This document shows, in pieces, positions 20,769 to 31,245 of a stretch of 64,000 nt of DNA; position 1 is the first letter of the stretch; each line of letters begins with the position of its first letter. Below the pieces are notes generated by a model, which worked only from the letters and a program-made list of their open reading frames with translations, had not been told where the DNA came from and ran no database searches. Where the stretch lies: assembly GCF_000173775.1 (NCBI RefSeq), contig NZ_ACCD01000010.1, positions 1 through 64,000 on the forward strand, written 5' to 3'. The position numbers were made by a program, and so were the translations under genes. The DNA comes from Yersinia rohdei ATCC 43380 (lineage in GTDB: Bacteria > Pseudomonadota > Gammaproteobacteria > Enterobacterales > Enterobacteriaceae).

Positions 20769-22655
20769 ATGATGGACAATTTACGCGCGGCTGCTAATAA
20801 CGTCGTGCTCAAAATCATTCTGGCCTTGATCATGTTGTCCTTTATCCTGACCGGGGTTGGCAGCTATTTGATTGGCGGTTCCAACGACTTTGCAGCCAAA
20901 GTTAATGGCCAAGAAATTAGTCGTGCTCAGTTAGAACAAGCTGTACAGAGTGAACGTAGCCGCATGCAACAACAATTAGGTGAACAGTTCTCCGCTCTGG
21001 CCGCAAACGAAGGCTACATGCAGCAAATGCGTCAGCAGGTTCTCGGGCAGTTGGTCAACAATATGTTACTTGACCAATACGCTAAAAAATTAGGTCTGAC
21101 TGCCAGTGATGCACAAGTTAAAGATGCCATTCGTCAGGCACCTTATTTCCAGACCGAGGGTAAATTTGATAACAGCAAATATCTCGCGCTGGTTAATCAA
21201 ATGGGCTATACCCCAGACCAATTTGCTCAATTACAGCGCCAGCAGCTTATTAATCAACAATTGCTGCAAGCCTTTGGTGATACTGGCTTTGTTCTGCCAG
21301 CGGAAGCACAGGCAATGTCAGAGCTGATTTTGCAGCAACGTGACGTCCGTTTGGCGACACTAGACCTCAAAGCACTGCAAGCTCAGCAGAAAGTAACTGA
21401 TGAAGAGCTGCAAGCCTATTACGACCAAAACAAAAATAGCTTTATTGCACCGGAACAGATGAAAATCAGTTTCATTGCAATGGATGCTGCGGCGATGCAG
21501 GACAAAATTACTGTTACTGAAGAAGATATCACCGCATATTACGATCTGCATAAAAGCAGCTATACCCAGCCAGAACAACGCAATTACAGTGTTATTCAGT
21601 TTAAGACTGAAGCCGATGCTAAAGCTGCGTTGGATGAGCTGAAAAAAGGTGCTGATTTTGCCACTATCGCAAAAGAAAAATCTACCGATATCATTTCTCG
21701 CAAGAATGGCGGTGAATTGGGTTGGTTAGAACCAGATACCACTGCCGATGAACTGAAACAAGCCAATCTGAGTGACAAAGGTCAGTTATCTGATGTGGTT
21801 AAATCCTCTGTTGGCTATTTGATTGTTCGTTTAAATGACATCAAGCCAGAGCAGGTTAAACCGCTGTCAGAAGTACATGATGCGCTGGCAAAACAGGTTA
21901 AGCAGGAAAAAGCTGTTGACGCCTATTACGCGTTACAGCAGAAAGTAAGTGAAGCGGCTACCAGTGATAACGAATCTTTGGCTTCTGCTGAAGAGGCTGC
22001 TGGTGCTAAAGCGAAGCAAACGGGTTGGTTCACCCGCGATGCAGTACCTGCTGACGTTAATTTCAAACCCGTTATTCAGGCTATCTTTGATGGCGGTTTA
22101 GTTGGTGAGAATGGTGCGCCTGGTAGTAACTCAGATGTCATCACCGTGGATGGCGATCGTGCGTTTGTTATCCGTATTGACGGCCATAAACCAGAAGGTA
22201 TCGAGCCATTTGACCAAGTTCGTGATCAAGTTGCCGAATTGGTGAAACGCCAGAAAGCGGAGCAATTAGCACGTGTTGATGGTGAAAAGATTCTGACTGC
22301 GCTGAAACAAGGTAAAGGCGAAGAGGCCATGAAAGCCGCGGGTATCAGCTTCGGTGAGAAGAAAACCTTATCGCGGGCACCTGGTGACGAGCAATTGGTA
22401 CAAACTGTCTTTGCCTTGCCTCATCCACAAAAAGATCAACCGGTTTATGGTTTATCTCAGGATCGTGCAGACAACATTGTATTGATTGAGCTGCTATCAG
22501 TGATACCAGGTAAATTGCCGGAAGGTGAAATGAAGACCTTTATCGCTAAAATGGAAGAAGGGGCGAGTAATGTGACCTTTGATGCATTAATGGCGAACCT
22601 GCACAAACAGGCCACGATTAAGATGGGTACTCTGGAGCAGCAGCAACCGCAATAA
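20769..22655 (+). CDS. ppiD: Periplasmic chaperone / PPIase-like PpiD
   Basis: Inner-membrane-anchored periplasmic chaperone associated with the Sec translocon. It has a short cytoplasmic start (MMDNLRAAANN), one transmembrane helix (about residues 13-35), then SurA-like chaperone segments around a parvulin domain at about 265-355 (QRNYSVIQFKTEADAK ... GELGWL ... VGYLIVRLNDIKPE). 628 residues against 623 in E. coli. It is followed by ybaV, as in E. coli. Confidence 0.96.
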   Translation: MMDNLRAAANNVVLKIILALIMLSFILTGVGSYLIGGSNDFAAKVNGQEISRAQLEQAVQSERSRMQQQLGEQFSALAANEGYMQQMRQQVLGQLVNNMLLDQYAKKLGLTASDAQVKDAIRQAPYFQTEGKFDNSKYLALVNQMGYTPDQFAQLQRQQLINQQLLQAFGDTGFVLPAEAQAMSELILQQRDVRLATLDLKALQAQQKVTDEELQAYYDQNKNSFIAPEQMKISFIAMDAAAMQDKITVTEEDITAYYDLHKSSYTQPEQRNYSVIQFKTEADAKAALDELKKGADFATIAKEKSTDIISRKNGGELGWLEPDTTADELKQANLSDKGQLSDVVKSSVGYLIVRLNDIKPEQVKPLSEVHDALAKQVKQEKAVDAYYALQQKVSEAATSDNESLASAEEAAGAKAKQTGWFTRDAVPADVNFKPVIQAIFDGGLVGENGAPGSNSDVITVDGDRAFVIRIDGHKPEGIEPFDQVRDQVAELVKRQKAEQLARVDGEKILTALKQGKGEEAMKAAGISFGEKKTLSRAPGDEQLVQTVFALPHPQKDQPVYGLSQDRADNIVLIELLSVIPGKLPEGEMKTFIAKMEEGASNVTFDALMANLHKQATIKMGTLEQQQPQ

Positions 22656-22688
22656 GCTTCGCATTCATTTGCAAATCGATGTAATAAC

Positions 22689-22712
22689 GAAAGGTCGCTT
22701 TGGCGGCCTTTC
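22689..22712 (+). terminator. ppiD terminator
   Basis: GAAAGGTCGC and GCGGCCTTTC form a 10-bp stem (one G-T) with a TTTG loop; the following T-run is weak. Confidence 0.65.
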
Positions 22713-22793
22713 GCATATCTGAAATCTGCTATTTGCTGTAAATCGGTGGGTGCGGCAAGGTAGTCGTGCTGTCAAACACAAGGAGGATACAGC

Positions 22794-23207
22794 ATGAAAT
22801 ACCTAGGAAAGTTATTTGTAATTGCAGGATTATTGGTCGGTTTTAATCTTCAACTCTTAGCCCATACAGCACCTGTAAGCCCCACCAGTTCCTCTCAGGA
22901 AAAAGTGCTTAATCGGCCAGCTAACGCCACTGCAACCAATAAACCGGTGAACGCGACACAGGATAAAATGACGGTAACCGCGACAGCGGGCAGACTGGTA
23001 AATAGTCACCACAACCAAATTAATGTTAATAGTGCTGATGCGGAACAGTTGGCGCAGTTCCTCAATGGGATTGGCAAAAAGAAAGCGGAGGCCATTGTTA
23101 ACTATCGCGAGCAGTTCGGCCCTTTTACGGATGCCGAACAATTACTTGAAGTCCCTGGTATTGGCCCTTCTTTTTTAGATAAAAACAGTACCAAAATTAA
23201 GTTGTAA
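22794..23207 (+). CDS. ybaV: ComEA-like helix-hairpin-helix protein YbaV
   Basis: Exported protein with a C-terminal ComEA-type helix-hairpin-helix DNA-binding domain; its function in enterobacteria is unproven, though ComEA homologues bind incoming DNA in competent bacteria. 137 residues: a signal peptide (about 1-24, ending LLAHT), a Thr/Asn/Pro-rich linker (about 25-70), and the paired motif INVNSADAEQLAQFLNGIGK ... FTDAEQLLEVPGIGPSFL. The ribosome site AAGGAGGAT precedes the ATG. Confidence 0.9.
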   Translation: MKYLGKLFVIAGLLVGFNLQLLAHTAPVSPTSSSQEKVLNRPANATATNKPVNATQDKMTVTATAGRLVNSHHNQINVNSADAEQLAQFLNGIGKKKAEAIVNYREQFGPFTDAEQLLEVPGIGPSFLDKNSTKIKL

Positions 23208-23442
23208 ATATCCTGGTCAGGTAGGTACAGCTGAGTGTTTGCCTGACTATTCTTACCGCTAATACCTCCCAGCATTTCATAATGTAAATCGTAAGGATAG
23301 GGAGAAACTGTGATGCGGATCCAGATTACATAGTAAGCATGCTATGAAGTGTTTTTCCTCTGCTACTCTTTTTCCCTGAGGTCATACCAGTTGTGTTTGC
23401 CTCCTTAAAATTATTATTAACTGTGTGGAGAATCTCGCCGTC

Positions 23443-23853
23443 ATGCATACTCATATTAAAGTCAGGGGTTTTCATATTGATGTTTTTCAACATGTTAATA
23501 ATGCCCGCTACTTAGAGTTTCTCGAAGAAGCCCGCTGGGAATGGCTTGAGGGAGAGCCAGCAGCAATATGGATGGCTGAAAACCAAATTGCTTTTATCGT
23601 GGTGAATATCAATATTAATTACCGTCGGCCTGCTGTATTGGGTGACTTACTGCGTATTGATAGCCAACTAATAAAACTTAACGGTAAAAGTGGTGTGATG
23701 AAACAAACCATCACGTTAGAACCTGAGTCTATTTCGGTGGCAGATGCAGAGTTGACCTTCGTTTGCATCGATTTGCGTAACCAAAAGGCATTACCCATTG
23801 AGGGGGAATTGCGCGAAAAACTCGAGGAGTTTGTTAATCGAGGGGCTAAATAG
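23443..23853 (+). CDS. fadM: Long-chain acyl-CoA thioesterase III (FadM/YbaW)
   Basis: Hotdog-fold thioesterase that in E. coli hydrolyses long-chain acyl-CoAs during beta-oxidation. 136 residues from the ATG at 23443 (MHTHIKVRGFHIDVFQ), aligning with the E. coli start; an in-frame GTG at 23425 would overlap the GGAG ribosome site. The 4-hydroxybenzoyl-CoA thioesterase signature DVFQHVNNARYLEFLEEARW is near the N-terminus. Convergent with queC. Confidence 0.93.
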   Translation: MHTHIKVRGFHIDVFQHVNNARYLEFLEEARWEWLEGEPAAIWMAENQIAFIVVNININYRRPAVLGDLLRIDSQLIKLNGKSGVMKQTITLEPESISVADAELTFVCIDLRNQKALPIEGELREKLEEFVNRGAK

Positions 23854-23870
23854 GGGCTCTGTGATGTCTA

Positions 23871-23905
23871 TATTCCTACCTCGCTGATAGCGCGAGGTAG
23901 GAATA
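23871..23905. terminator. Shared terminator between fadM and queC
   Basis: A perfect 14-bp inverted repeat (TATTCCTACCTCGC and complement, 7-nt loop) lies midway between two convergent stop codons. It has no T-run, so it may act as a roadblock or an mRNA end-protecting hairpin. Confidence 0.65.
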
Positions 23906-23926
23906 CGAACGTAAAAGTGAAAATAC

Positions 23927-24625
23927 TTAATTCAACCCAGTCTTTTGTTTCATGCTCAGAAGGACTTTAGGTTTATTAGCTAAATAGAATGTTAACCCTT
24001 TAGCGCGCAAGTGGCAGGCGGCGCATTGACCACAGCCATCGCCCTGAATACCGTTGTAGCAGGTGAGTGTGTCATGGCGAACCCGATCTAGTTGCTGATA
24101 GTAATCAGCTAGCGCCCAGGTTTCGGCTTTATCTAGCCACATCAGCGGGGTGATAAAGGCAATATCTCGGCCAATACCTAAATCTATAGCATGGTTAAGC
24201 GCTTTAACGAACTCATCCCTGCAATCGGGGTAGCCGGAGAAATCAGTTTCGCAGACGCCAGTAATAACAGCCTGAGCTTGAACCTGATAAGCATAAATAG
24301 CAGACAAGGTCAGAAAGAGAATATTACGGCCGGGAACAAATGTGTTGGGAACCGCATTCTCGTCGTCTTCATGGTAAGAAGGCACGGGAATACTGTCTCG
24401 GGTCAAACTGCTGACAGCCAATTCGTTGAGCATACCGACATCCAGTACCTTGTGTGCTTTGACACCAAGCTGAGTTGCTAGCTGGCGGGCAACCTCTATT
24501 TCGGCACTGTGGCGCTGTCCATAATCAAATGTAATACAGTGGACTTCATCATATTGCTGTAATGCTTGAATTAAACAGGTCGTGGAATCTTGTCCACCAC
24601 TGAAAACAACGACGGCGCGTTTCAT
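23927..24625 (-). CDS. queC: 7-cyano-7-deazaguanine synthase (queuosine biosynthesis)
   Basis: ATP-dependent conversion of 7-carboxy-7-deazaguanine to preQ0 in queuosine tRNA modification. 232 residues from the ATG at 24625 ([16 protein letters not shown]), matching the E. coli start. The PP-loop ATP motif SGGQDST is at 9-15. The zinc site is the four-cysteine cluster in [16 protein letters not shown] near the C-terminus. Confidence 0.96.
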   Translation of the reverse strand: MKRAVVVFSGGQDSTTCLIQALQQYDEVHCITFDYGQRHSAEIEVARQLATQLGVKAHKVLDVGMLNELAVSSLTRDSIPVPSYHEDDENAVPNTFVPGRNILFLTLSAIYAYQVQAQAVITGVCETDFSGYPDCRDEFVKALNHAIDLGIGRDIAFITPLMWLDKAETWALADYYQQLDRVRHDTLTCYNGIQGDGCGQCAACHLRAKGLTFYLANKPKVLLSMKQKTGLN

Positions 24626-24737
24626 GCTAATACCTCGTACGGCTGTGGAGAGTAACAAAGCAAACCCACAGCAAAATTAAAAACTGACACTATGGTACTC
24701 AGTCAGTGAGAGAAAAGGTAGCAATCCAGATTTGTCA

Positions 24738-26441
24738 TTATGCTACCGCCGGCGGTAGCCATGCCTGGCTGAAATCGAACCATCCGTAAGCGGTTAATGT
24801 GACACCATTAATTCGTGGCGGCGCATTGACCTGATATTGGTAGTTGAACAGCGGCAAAATCAGCCCAGATAGCATCAGGTGATGATAATGTTCGCGTAAT
24901 TGACGAAAACGCTCTGGAGCCAGTTCAATTTGCTGAATATCAGCCAGTGTTTTTTGCTGCATTTCCAGTTGTTCAGACGAGAGAATACCTTGCCACAATG
25001 GGTCAAGCCGGAGCCAGCTCTCCATTGCGGCCTCTGGCGATTCGCCAACTAAATGATCCGCGAGTAATAAATCGGCCTTTTCAATTTGGTGGCTATCTTT
25101 CCACTCTTTATCATGGCTGGCGCGGATTTCTAATGTGCAACCATTGGCCGCTAATAGCGTTTTGAGCAATTCAGCAACACTCTCAAGCTCTATTGGCGGT
25201 TGATATATCAGCAGTAAATGGGGTGGCAGGAGAGGGGCTTCAACAGAAGTAAATTGTGGAATAGGCCAACCGGGCAACATTTCATGACAAGGGGTGATCA
25301 CGCCACGTTTGATGGATAACTCCTCTAATATTCCGGAGGTTTGCACTAACATCAGTAATTTAGCTATTTGCTGAGGCGTCATGTTACGTCGATGCTGATT
25401 AATTGCCAGATAACAAAATCCGAGGCTCATACTGCGCTGGACTGGGCGGGCTAACGGGAACTCTTCTTCCTGACCAATGGTGATACGCACTGGGTGTTGG
25501 CAGCTTCCATCGGCTGATGATATTGCCAAATTTGGGGTTATCCAGTATTCGATTATCTCCAAATAAGGATGTTGCAGATGGTAAAACTCGTGTTGCTCTA
25601 ATCGCACCAAATGCTGTTCGAAGGTCGCCAGTTTAAAGGGGCCAGCCCCCAACAGTGGAAAGTCTGGATGAAATAGCCGGCAGGGTAAATCTGCCAATCG
25701 ATGTGCTAGCCAGTAATCAGATTGGGAAAGTGTAAATTGCAAACATAGGGCATGGGGCAAGGTGATGGCTAAAATATTGCTAAAACTAGGCTGACTGCGA
25801 GAGTTTGATTGTAACTGTGCCAGTGTTTGCAGTAATTGCTCACCCCTGATGTGTTCACCATTATGCCAGCGCAGTTGGCTACGTAAAAAAAATTGCCAGG
25901 TTAAACCATCTTTACTCACTTGCCAGTGATGGGCCAGGTCGGGCTTTGGCTGTGGATCGCCGGTGTTAAATCGGGTCAGACCGGCGTGTAAAGTATAAAT
26001 AAGATGTTGCTCAGCCCGGCCAGTGGCGGTGAGTGGGTTTAACGGTTCGAGTTCGCGATAATAAGGTATTCGCAATATGGGGCTATCTGCTTGCCATTGC
26101 CCGCCCATATGCGGATTCAGTAAAGACTGTAGGCGTTCTGGTTCTAACTGAGCTAATGCGAGTGCGGCTTGATGATCACCTTGTTCAAGGAAGGTTTGCA
26201 GATAAGTTGCCCGAAGTGTCTCCGGGTTTTTCAAACATTGCAGTTGTGCGCGCTTTCCTCTACCAACTTGTGAATGCCAGCTTAGCCAGTCATTCACCTG
26301 CAACTGCTGGATCAGGGTTCGGGCATGCCGCTCACTGCAAAATAGCAGACTGGCGACTTCACTCACCGTGGTTGCGACTTGCCGATCGGCGAATTTCTGA
26401 TACAAACGCTGGTATTGAGTCAGTCGATGAATAATTCGCAT
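24738..26441 (-). CDS. ybaE: SgrR-family regulator / solute-binding-like protein YbaE
   Basis: SgrR-type architecture: an N-terminal winged-helix DNA-binding domain (about residues 1-115, with VSEVASLLFCSERHARTLIQ as the recognition region) fused to a periplasmic-binding-protein-like (SBP type 5) domain (about 160-540). 567 residues. It has no signal peptide, so it acts in the cytoplasm. Its place between queC and cof matches ybaE in E. coli. The ligand and targets of YbaE are unknown; the paralogue SgrR senses sugar-phosphate stress. Confidence 0.85.
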   Translation of the reverse strand: MRIIHRLTQYQRLYQKFADRQVATTVSEVASLLFCSERHARTLIQQLQVNDWLSWHSQVGRGKRAQLQCLKNPETLRATYLQTFLEQGDHQAALALAQLEPERLQSLLNPHMGGQWQADSPILRIPYYRELEPLNPLTATGRAEQHLIYTLHAGLTRFNTGDPQPKPDLAHHWQVSKDGLTWQFFLRSQLRWHNGEHIRGEQLLQTLAQLQSNSRSQPSFSNILAITLPHALCLQFTLSQSDYWLAHRLADLPCRLFHPDFPLLGAGPFKLATFEQHLVRLEQHEFYHLQHPYLEIIEYWITPNLAISSADGSCQHPVRITIGQEEEFPLARPVQRSMSLGFCYLAINQHRRNMTPQQIAKLLMLVQTSGILEELSIKRGVITPCHEMLPGWPIPQFTSVEAPLLPPHLLLIYQPPIELESVAELLKTLLAANGCTLEIRASHDKEWKDSHQIEKADLLLADHLVGESPEAAMESWLRLDPLWQGILSSEQLEMQQKTLADIQQIELAPERFRQLREHYHHLMLSGLILPLFNYQYQVNAPPRINGVTLTAYGWFDFSQAWLPPAVA

Positions 26442-26676
26442 AATTAAGGGCCTATACCTTTGGCGCTATTTTATTGGCCATTCTTTGCTATATAGCACGA
26501 ACCTGTACAGGGCTTATTTACACGTACTGGCGCATAGACTGGCAAGGGGAATTTTCTACCTATAGAAATAGGTTATAAATACGGAACAGTTTATATTATT
26601 TGTTCACTATTAGTTCCGTAAATACTACGGCATAATTTTATTCATACCACCAGTTTCACTCTTTATGAGGTTTTAA

Positions 26677-27498
26677 ATGTACCGTTTAGCCGCTTTTGAT
26701 ATGGATGGAACCTTACTGATGCGCGACCATAAAATTGGCGGCGCGACATTAAATGCGTTGCATCAGTTAGTGGAGGCTGGGGTCATTCTGACGTTTGCGA
26801 CAGGGCGTCATTACATTGATATGAAAGGGATTTTGTCCCATTCAGGGATTGATGGATATTTGATTACGGGCAATGGTACCCGAGTATCTGACATGGAAGG
26901 TGCGCCGTTATATGGTATGGATTTGCCCGCAGAACTGGTGGAGTTTGCATTGCGCACCCCGTGGCAAACCAATGCCAGCATCCATATTTTTCGCGATAAT
27001 GGTTGGTTTACTGACTGCAATGACCTGGCATTGTTGAACGCACATAAAACCAGTGGATTCCAGTTCCAGCAGACCTCTTTGGATACTTTGCCTTTGACTG
27101 GTAATCATAAAATTTGTTTTATTGCACCGCATCAGGAGTTAGTTGAGCTCAAAACTCAACTTGAACAGCAGATGGGGGGTAAGGCAGATTTTTGTTTTTC
27201 AGCCGCAGAATGCTTAGAAGTGTTGCCCCTTGGTTGTAATAAAGGGGCGGCGTTGGAACGACTAAGCCATCACCTTGATTTAACACTGGCTGACTGCATG
27301 GCATTTGGCGACGCGATGAATGATAAAGAAATGTTGTCTCGAGTTGGCCGTGGGCTGGTGATGGGAAATGCATTACCGCAATTGAAACTAGAATTGCCTC
27401 AGTTACAGGTTATTGGTCGCTGCGAGCAACAAGGTGTAGCGCACTATTTGCAACATTGGCTAAGTTCACCACACCTCACCTATTCCCCCGAATTCTGA
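26677..27498 (+). CDS. cof: HAD-family phosphatase Cof (HMP-PP phosphatase)
   Basis: Cof-type HAD hydrolase; the E. coli enzyme hydrolyses the thiamin intermediate HMP-PP and pyridoxal phosphate. 273 residues. HAD motif I is DMDGT with Asp8 and Asp10, motif II is TGNGTR (around 63-68), and motif IV is [10 protein letters not shown] near residue 211. Divergent from ybaE and followed by a terminator. Confidence 0.93.
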   Translation: MYRLAAFDMDGTLLMRDHKIGGATLNALHQLVEAGVILTFATGRHYIDMKGILSHSGIDGYLITGNGTRVSDMEGAPLYGMDLPAELVEFALRTPWQTNASIHIFRDNGWFTDCNDLALLNAHKTSGFQFQQTSLDTLPLTGNHKICFIAPHQELVELKTQLEQQMGGKADFCFSAAECLEVLPLGCNKGAALERLSHHLDLTLADCMAFGDAMNDKEMLSRVGRGLVMGNALPQLKLELPQLQVIGRCEQQGVAHYLQHWLSSPHLTYSPEF

Positions 27499-27516
27499 GG
27501 TTTTGCTATTAGCCAG

Positions 27517-27539
27517 CCGGATAACCATCCGGTTTTTTT
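27517..27539 (+). terminator. cof terminator
   Basis: CCGGAT and ATCCGG pair over 6 bp with an AACC loop, followed by seven T. Confidence 0.85.
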
Positions 27540-27548
27540 CTTCTCAAA

Positions 27549-27567
27549 GGGGCCGTTTTGCGGCCCC
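27549..27567 (-). terminator. cdsH terminator
   Basis: GGGGCCG and CGGCCCC form a 7-bp GC stem with a 5-nt loop, 14 bp past the stop of the minus-strand gene. Confidence 0.7.
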
Positions 27568-27580
27568 GTTTACCCGTCGT

Positions 27581-28621
27581 TTACAGGTTATTTAATTCAT
27601 TACTGAATGGGGTTAAATCGCCAATATTCTTACTGACCCATTGGGTATCGTAATAGGTATCGAGATAACGTTCACCGCTATCACAGAGTAGTGTCACGAT
27701 AGCGCCGCTTTTACCCTGTTCGCGCATCTGTTTCGCTAATTGCAATGCTCCCCAAACATTGGTGCCAGTTGAGGCTCCCACTTTGCGCCCAAGGATGCCT
27801 TCCAACCAAAGGATGGTCGCAACACTGGCGGCATCAGGGACACATAGCATGCTATCGATCACTTCAGGAATAAATGAAGGCTCTGCGCGCGGTCGCCCAA
27901 TTCCTTCAATACGGCTACCACAACTGCCAGTTACACTGCGGTCACGGTTGCAGAAACAGTCATAAAATACTGAGTTTTCCGGGTCGACCACCATCAGTTG
28001 AGTATCATGGCCTTGATAGCGAATATAGCGGCCTAAGGTTGCTGATGTGCCGCCAGTCCCCGCGCTCATCACAATATAGTTAGGAACAGGGAAAGGCTCA
28101 CGGGCCATTTGGCGAAAGATACTATCAGCAATATTGTTATTGCCCCGCCAATCCGTCGCCCGTTCGGCATAAGTGAACTGATCCATATAATGGCCGTTAA
28201 GCTCGCGCGCTAATTGCTCAGACGCCGCATAAATTTGCCCGGCGTTTTCGACGAAATGACAGCGGCCACCATAGAAGGCGATTTGTTCAACTTTACGTCG
28301 GGCGGTGCAACTTGGCATTACCGCAATAAAAGGCAAACCAATCAGACGCGCAAAATAAGCTTCAGATACCGCGGTGCTTCCTGAAGACGCCTCTATTATC
28401 GTCGTGCCTTCTTTTATCCAGCCATTACACAAACCATAGAGAAATAATGAGCGGGCCAGACGGTGTTTCAAGCTTCCGGTTGGATGGGTGCTTTCATCTT
28501 TTAAATAGAGATAAATACCGGGGAATGCCGGCAGATTCAGACGGATCAGATGAGTATCCGCGGAGCGTTGAAAATCGGCTTCTATTTCACTGATAGCATT
28601 TTTTACCCAAGTATTGCTCAT
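27581..28621 (-). CDS. cdsH: PLP-dependent L-cysteine desulfhydrase (CdsH/CcdA type)
   Basis: Cysteine-synthase-fold enzyme predicted to degrade L-cysteine to pyruvate, ammonia and sulfide. 346 residues. The pyridoxal phosphate lysine is probably Lys52 in PTGSLKHR, the substrate-binding loop is [10 protein letters not shown], and the phosphate-binding loop is [10 protein letters not shown]. It is divergent from a decR/ybaO-like Lrp regulator. The same pair is described as cdsH (STM0458) next to ybaO in Salmonella and as ccdA-ccdR in Pantoea, where cysteine induces the enzyme. A biosynthetic cysteine synthase is the alternative, but the context argues for degradation. Confidence 0.82.
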   Translation of the reverse strand: MSNTWVKNAISEIEADFQRSADTHLIRLNLPAFPGIYLYLKDESTHPTGSLKHRLARSLFLYGLCNGWIKEGTTIIEASSGSTAVSEAYFARLIGLPFIAVMPSCTARRKVEQIAFYGGRCHFVENAGQIYAASEQLARELNGHYMDQFTYAERATDWRGNNNIADSIFRQMAREPFPVPNYIVMSAGTGGTSATLGRYIRYQGHDTQLMVVDPENSVFYDCFCNRDRSVTGSCGSRIEGIGRPRAEPSFIPEVIDSMLCVPDAASVATILWLEGILGRKVGASTGTNVWGALQLAKQMREQGKSGAIVTLLCDSGERYLDTYYDTQWVSKNIGDLTPFSNELNNL

Positions 28622-28731
28622 TTTATGGCCTGCAATGAATACCCTTTGTTTTTGAAGCAGCAGTTAACCACCCTGTCACACCAATTACTTGAATATGGTT
28701 AGTAAATTAATGATGACTAGATTAACTGTTT

Positions 28732-28793
28732 TGGTAGAAAAAAATATTGCCATTTTTCCTTCTTTATCGCCAAATGGTAGAAATTTATTCTAC
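28732..28793. promoter_or_regulatory. Candidate DecR operator sites between cdsH and decR
   Basis: A 17-bp palindrome GTAGAAATTTATTCTAC (28777-28793) lies 11 bp before the decR start. The motif TGGTAGAAA also occurs twice as a direct repeat (28732 and 28775), 43 bp apart, about four helical turns. Lrp-family regulators typically bind such arrays, so autoregulation together with cysteine-dependent activation of cdsH is inferred. Confidence 0.6.
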
Positions 28794-28804
28794 GGTGGAT
28801 GGCT

Positions 28805-29266
28805 ATGTTAGATAAAACTGACCGAAAACTCCTTTGTATGTTGCAAGCAGATTGCACACAATCACTGCAAGTTTTGGCCGATGCAGTCAATTTGACTTCA
28901 ACACCCTGTTGGAAACGTTTGAAGCGCCTTGAAGAAGAGGGGTATATTCGCGGGCGAGTCGCCTTGTTGGATAGCGAAAAGCTAGGATTAGGACTCACCG
29001 CATTTGTACTGATTAAAACGCAACAGCATAATAGCGGTTGGTATCAGGAGTTCGTCGAATTTACCCGGCAAATGCCAGAGGTGTTGGCATTCTATCGAAT
29101 GGCGGGGGAGTACGATTATCTGATGCAGGTTGAAGTTGCCGATATGAAAAGCTATGACAACTTTTACAAACGTATGGTTAATGGTGTTCCGGGGTTGATT
29201 GATGTGACGTCGAGCTTTGCGATGGAACGAATTAAATACACCACCATGCTACCGGTGCCTGAATAA
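28805..29266 (+). CDS. decR: Lrp/AsnC-family cysteine-responsive regulator DecR
   Basis: Cysteine-sensing transcription activator (YbaO/DecR/CcdR) of cysteine detoxification genes. 153 residues from the ATG at 28805 ([14 protein letters not shown]); the ATG two codons earlier abuts the GGTGG ribosome site and is less likely. An N-terminal helix-turn-helix (about 18-45, [20 protein letters not shown]) is followed by an AsnC-type ligand-binding RAM domain. Divergent from its probable target cdsH. Confidence 0.92.
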   Translation: MLDKTDRKLLCMLQADCTQSLQVLADAVNLTSTPCWKRLKRLEEEGYIRGRVALLDSEKLGLGLTAFVLIKTQQHNSGWYQEFVEFTRQMPEVLAFYRMAGEYDYLMQVEVADMKSYDNFYKRMVNGVPGLIDVTSSFAMERIKYTTMLPVPE

Positions 29267-29478
29267 TTATTGATTTGATAGTTAACGTTTTTTGTTGTCA
29301 GCTCAGGTTAATTTGGATCTCTGACTGGTGTCAGTTCACTCGGCTTGGTTGCTTGCCGCATTGTTGCAACTTGACATCTAATGAGTATAAAAAACCATTT
29401 TATCAATGGTATTCTACTTACCGCCTGTAGCGAGATAATACCGATACTTTTCGGTGTCAGACCATGGAATAAAACTGC

Positions 29479-31245
29479 GTGAGATTGTTTGCACAATTAG
29501 GCTGGTATTTCCGCCGTGAATGGCGCCGTTACGTGGGTGCGGTGTTGTTGTTGATAGTAATCGCTATTTTGCAATTATTGCCACCTAAGTTGGTAGGGGT
29601 AATTGTGGATGGCATCAGCACTAAACAGATGTCCACCAATATGTTATTGGTATGGATTGGCGTAATGCTGGTGACCGCCATTGTAGTTTATCTGCTGCGC
29701 TACGTATGGCGAGTGCTACTTTTTGGTGCCTCTTATCAATTAGCCGTAGAGTTGCGGGCAAAATTTTATCGCCAACTCAGCCGGCAGAACCCTGGTTTTT
29801 ATTTACGTCACCGCACTGGTGATTTAATGGCGCGCGCCACTAATGATGTCGACCGCGTGGTTTTTGCCGCCGGTGAAGGGGTTTTGACGCTGGTGGATTC
29901 ACTGGTGATGGGCTGCGCCGTGCTGATTGTGATGAGCACCCAAATCAGTTGGCAGTTAACTTTGTTGTCATTGTTGCCCATGCCGGTGATGGCGATAGTC
30001 ATCAAATATTACGGCGACCAATTACATCAGCGGTTTAAATCAGCCCAAGGGGCATTTTCTAACCTTAATAATCAGGCGCAAGAAAGTTTGACCAGTATTC
30101 GCATGATTAAAGCCTTTGGTTTGGAAGAAAGCCAGTCGCAGCAATTTGCGCAGGTCGCGGAACACGCCGGGGCCAAGAATATGTATGTGGCGCGCATTGA
30201 TGCCCGTTTTGACCCAACAATCTATATTGCCATTGGTGTCGCTAACTTATTAGCCATCGGTGGCGGCAGCTGGATGGTGGTGAATCACAGCATTACTCTG
30301 GGCCAGTTGACCAGCTTTGTTATGTATTTGGGGTTAATGATTTGGCCCATGCTGGCACTGGCGTGGATGTTTAATATTGTCGAGCGGGGCAGCGCGGCTT
30401 ATAGCCGGATCCGCAGTTTATTAGAAGAAGCGCCAGTGGTAAAAGATGGCGATATTCCATTATCTGATGAACGTGGCACTTTAGTGGTTAATATTCGCCA
30501 TTTCCATTATCCGCAAGCAGAAAAGCCAGCATTGCATGATGTGGCGCTAAAGTTGGCTCCAGGGGAAATGCTGGGGTTATGTGGGCCTACGGGCTCGGGT
30601 AAAAGCACCTTATTGGCATTAATTCAGCGGCAATTTGATGTAGATGACGGTGCGATTTGCTATCAGGGGCACCCTCTGTCTGAGCTGCGTTTGCATGACT
30701 GGCGTGGCCGTTTATCGGTGGTGAGCCAGACGCCATTTTTGTTCTCTGACACTGTCGCTGGCAATATTGCTTTGGGAAAACCGGAGGCCACGCAGGAGCA
30801 AATTGAATGGGCCGCCCGCTTAGCCAGTGTGCATGAAGACATTTTGCGCCTTCCGCAAGGATATGACACTGAAGTGGGCGAGCGCGGTGTGATGTTGTCC
30901 GGTGGGCAGAAGCAGCGGATTTCCATTGCCCGAGCGCTGTTGCTAGACACTGAAATTCTAATCCTTGATGACGCGCTTTCTGCGGTTGATGGCCAGACTG
31001 AGCATGAAATCTTAAAAAATCTGCGGGAATGGGGCGAACATCGCACCGTGATTATCAGCGCTCACCGCCTTTCTGCTTTGACCGAAGCCAGTGAAATTCT
31101 GGTCATGCAACATGGCGGAGTCATGCAGCGAGGCAGCCATAATCTCTTGGTTAATCAGCCGGGATGGTACAGGGAAATGTATCGCTATCAACAACTGGAG
31201 GCTGCTTTGGATGACGGCGAGCCGGAGGCCAAAACCGATGAGTAA
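29479..31245 (+). CDS. mdlA: Multidrug ABC exporter half-transporter MdlA (SmdA type)
   Basis: One half of a heterodimeric type IV ABC exporter in the inner membrane. 588 residues: six transmembrane helices (about 15-300), then a nucleotide-binding domain with Walker [10 protein letters not shown] (near 370), signature LSGGQKQR, and Walker [13 protein letters not shown], in which Asp replaces the catalytic Glu. The start is GTG at 29479 ([17 protein letters not shown]). It overlaps mdlB by 8 bp, implying equimolar synthesis. Confidence 0.92.
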   Translation: MRLFAQLGWYFRREWRRYVGAVLLLIVIAILQLLPPKLVGVIVDGISTKQMSTNMLLVWIGVMLVTAIVVYLLRYVWRVLLFGASYQLAVELRAKFYRQLSRQNPGFYLRHRTGDLMARATNDVDRVVFAAGEGVLTLVDSLVMGCAVLIVMSTQISWQLTLLSLLPMPVMAIVIKYYGDQLHQRFKSAQGAFSNLNNQAQESLTSIRMIKAFGLEESQSQQFAQVAEHAGAKNMYVARIDARFDPTIYIAIGVANLLAIGGGSWMVVNHSITLGQLTSFVMYLGLMIWPMLALAWMFNIVERGSAAYSRIRSLLEEAPVVKDGDIPLSDERGTLVVNIRHFHYPQAEKPALHDVALKLAPGEMLGLCGPTGSGKSTLLALIQRQFDVDDGAICYQGHPLSELRLHDWRGRLSVVSQTPFLFSDTVAGNIALGKPEATQEQIEWAARLASVHEDILRLPQGYDTEVGERGVMLSGGQKQRISIARALLLDTEILILDDALSAVDGQTEHEILKNLREWGEHRTVIISAHRLSALTEASEILVMQHGGVMQRGSHNLLVNQPGWYREMYRYQQLEAALDDGEPEAKTDE

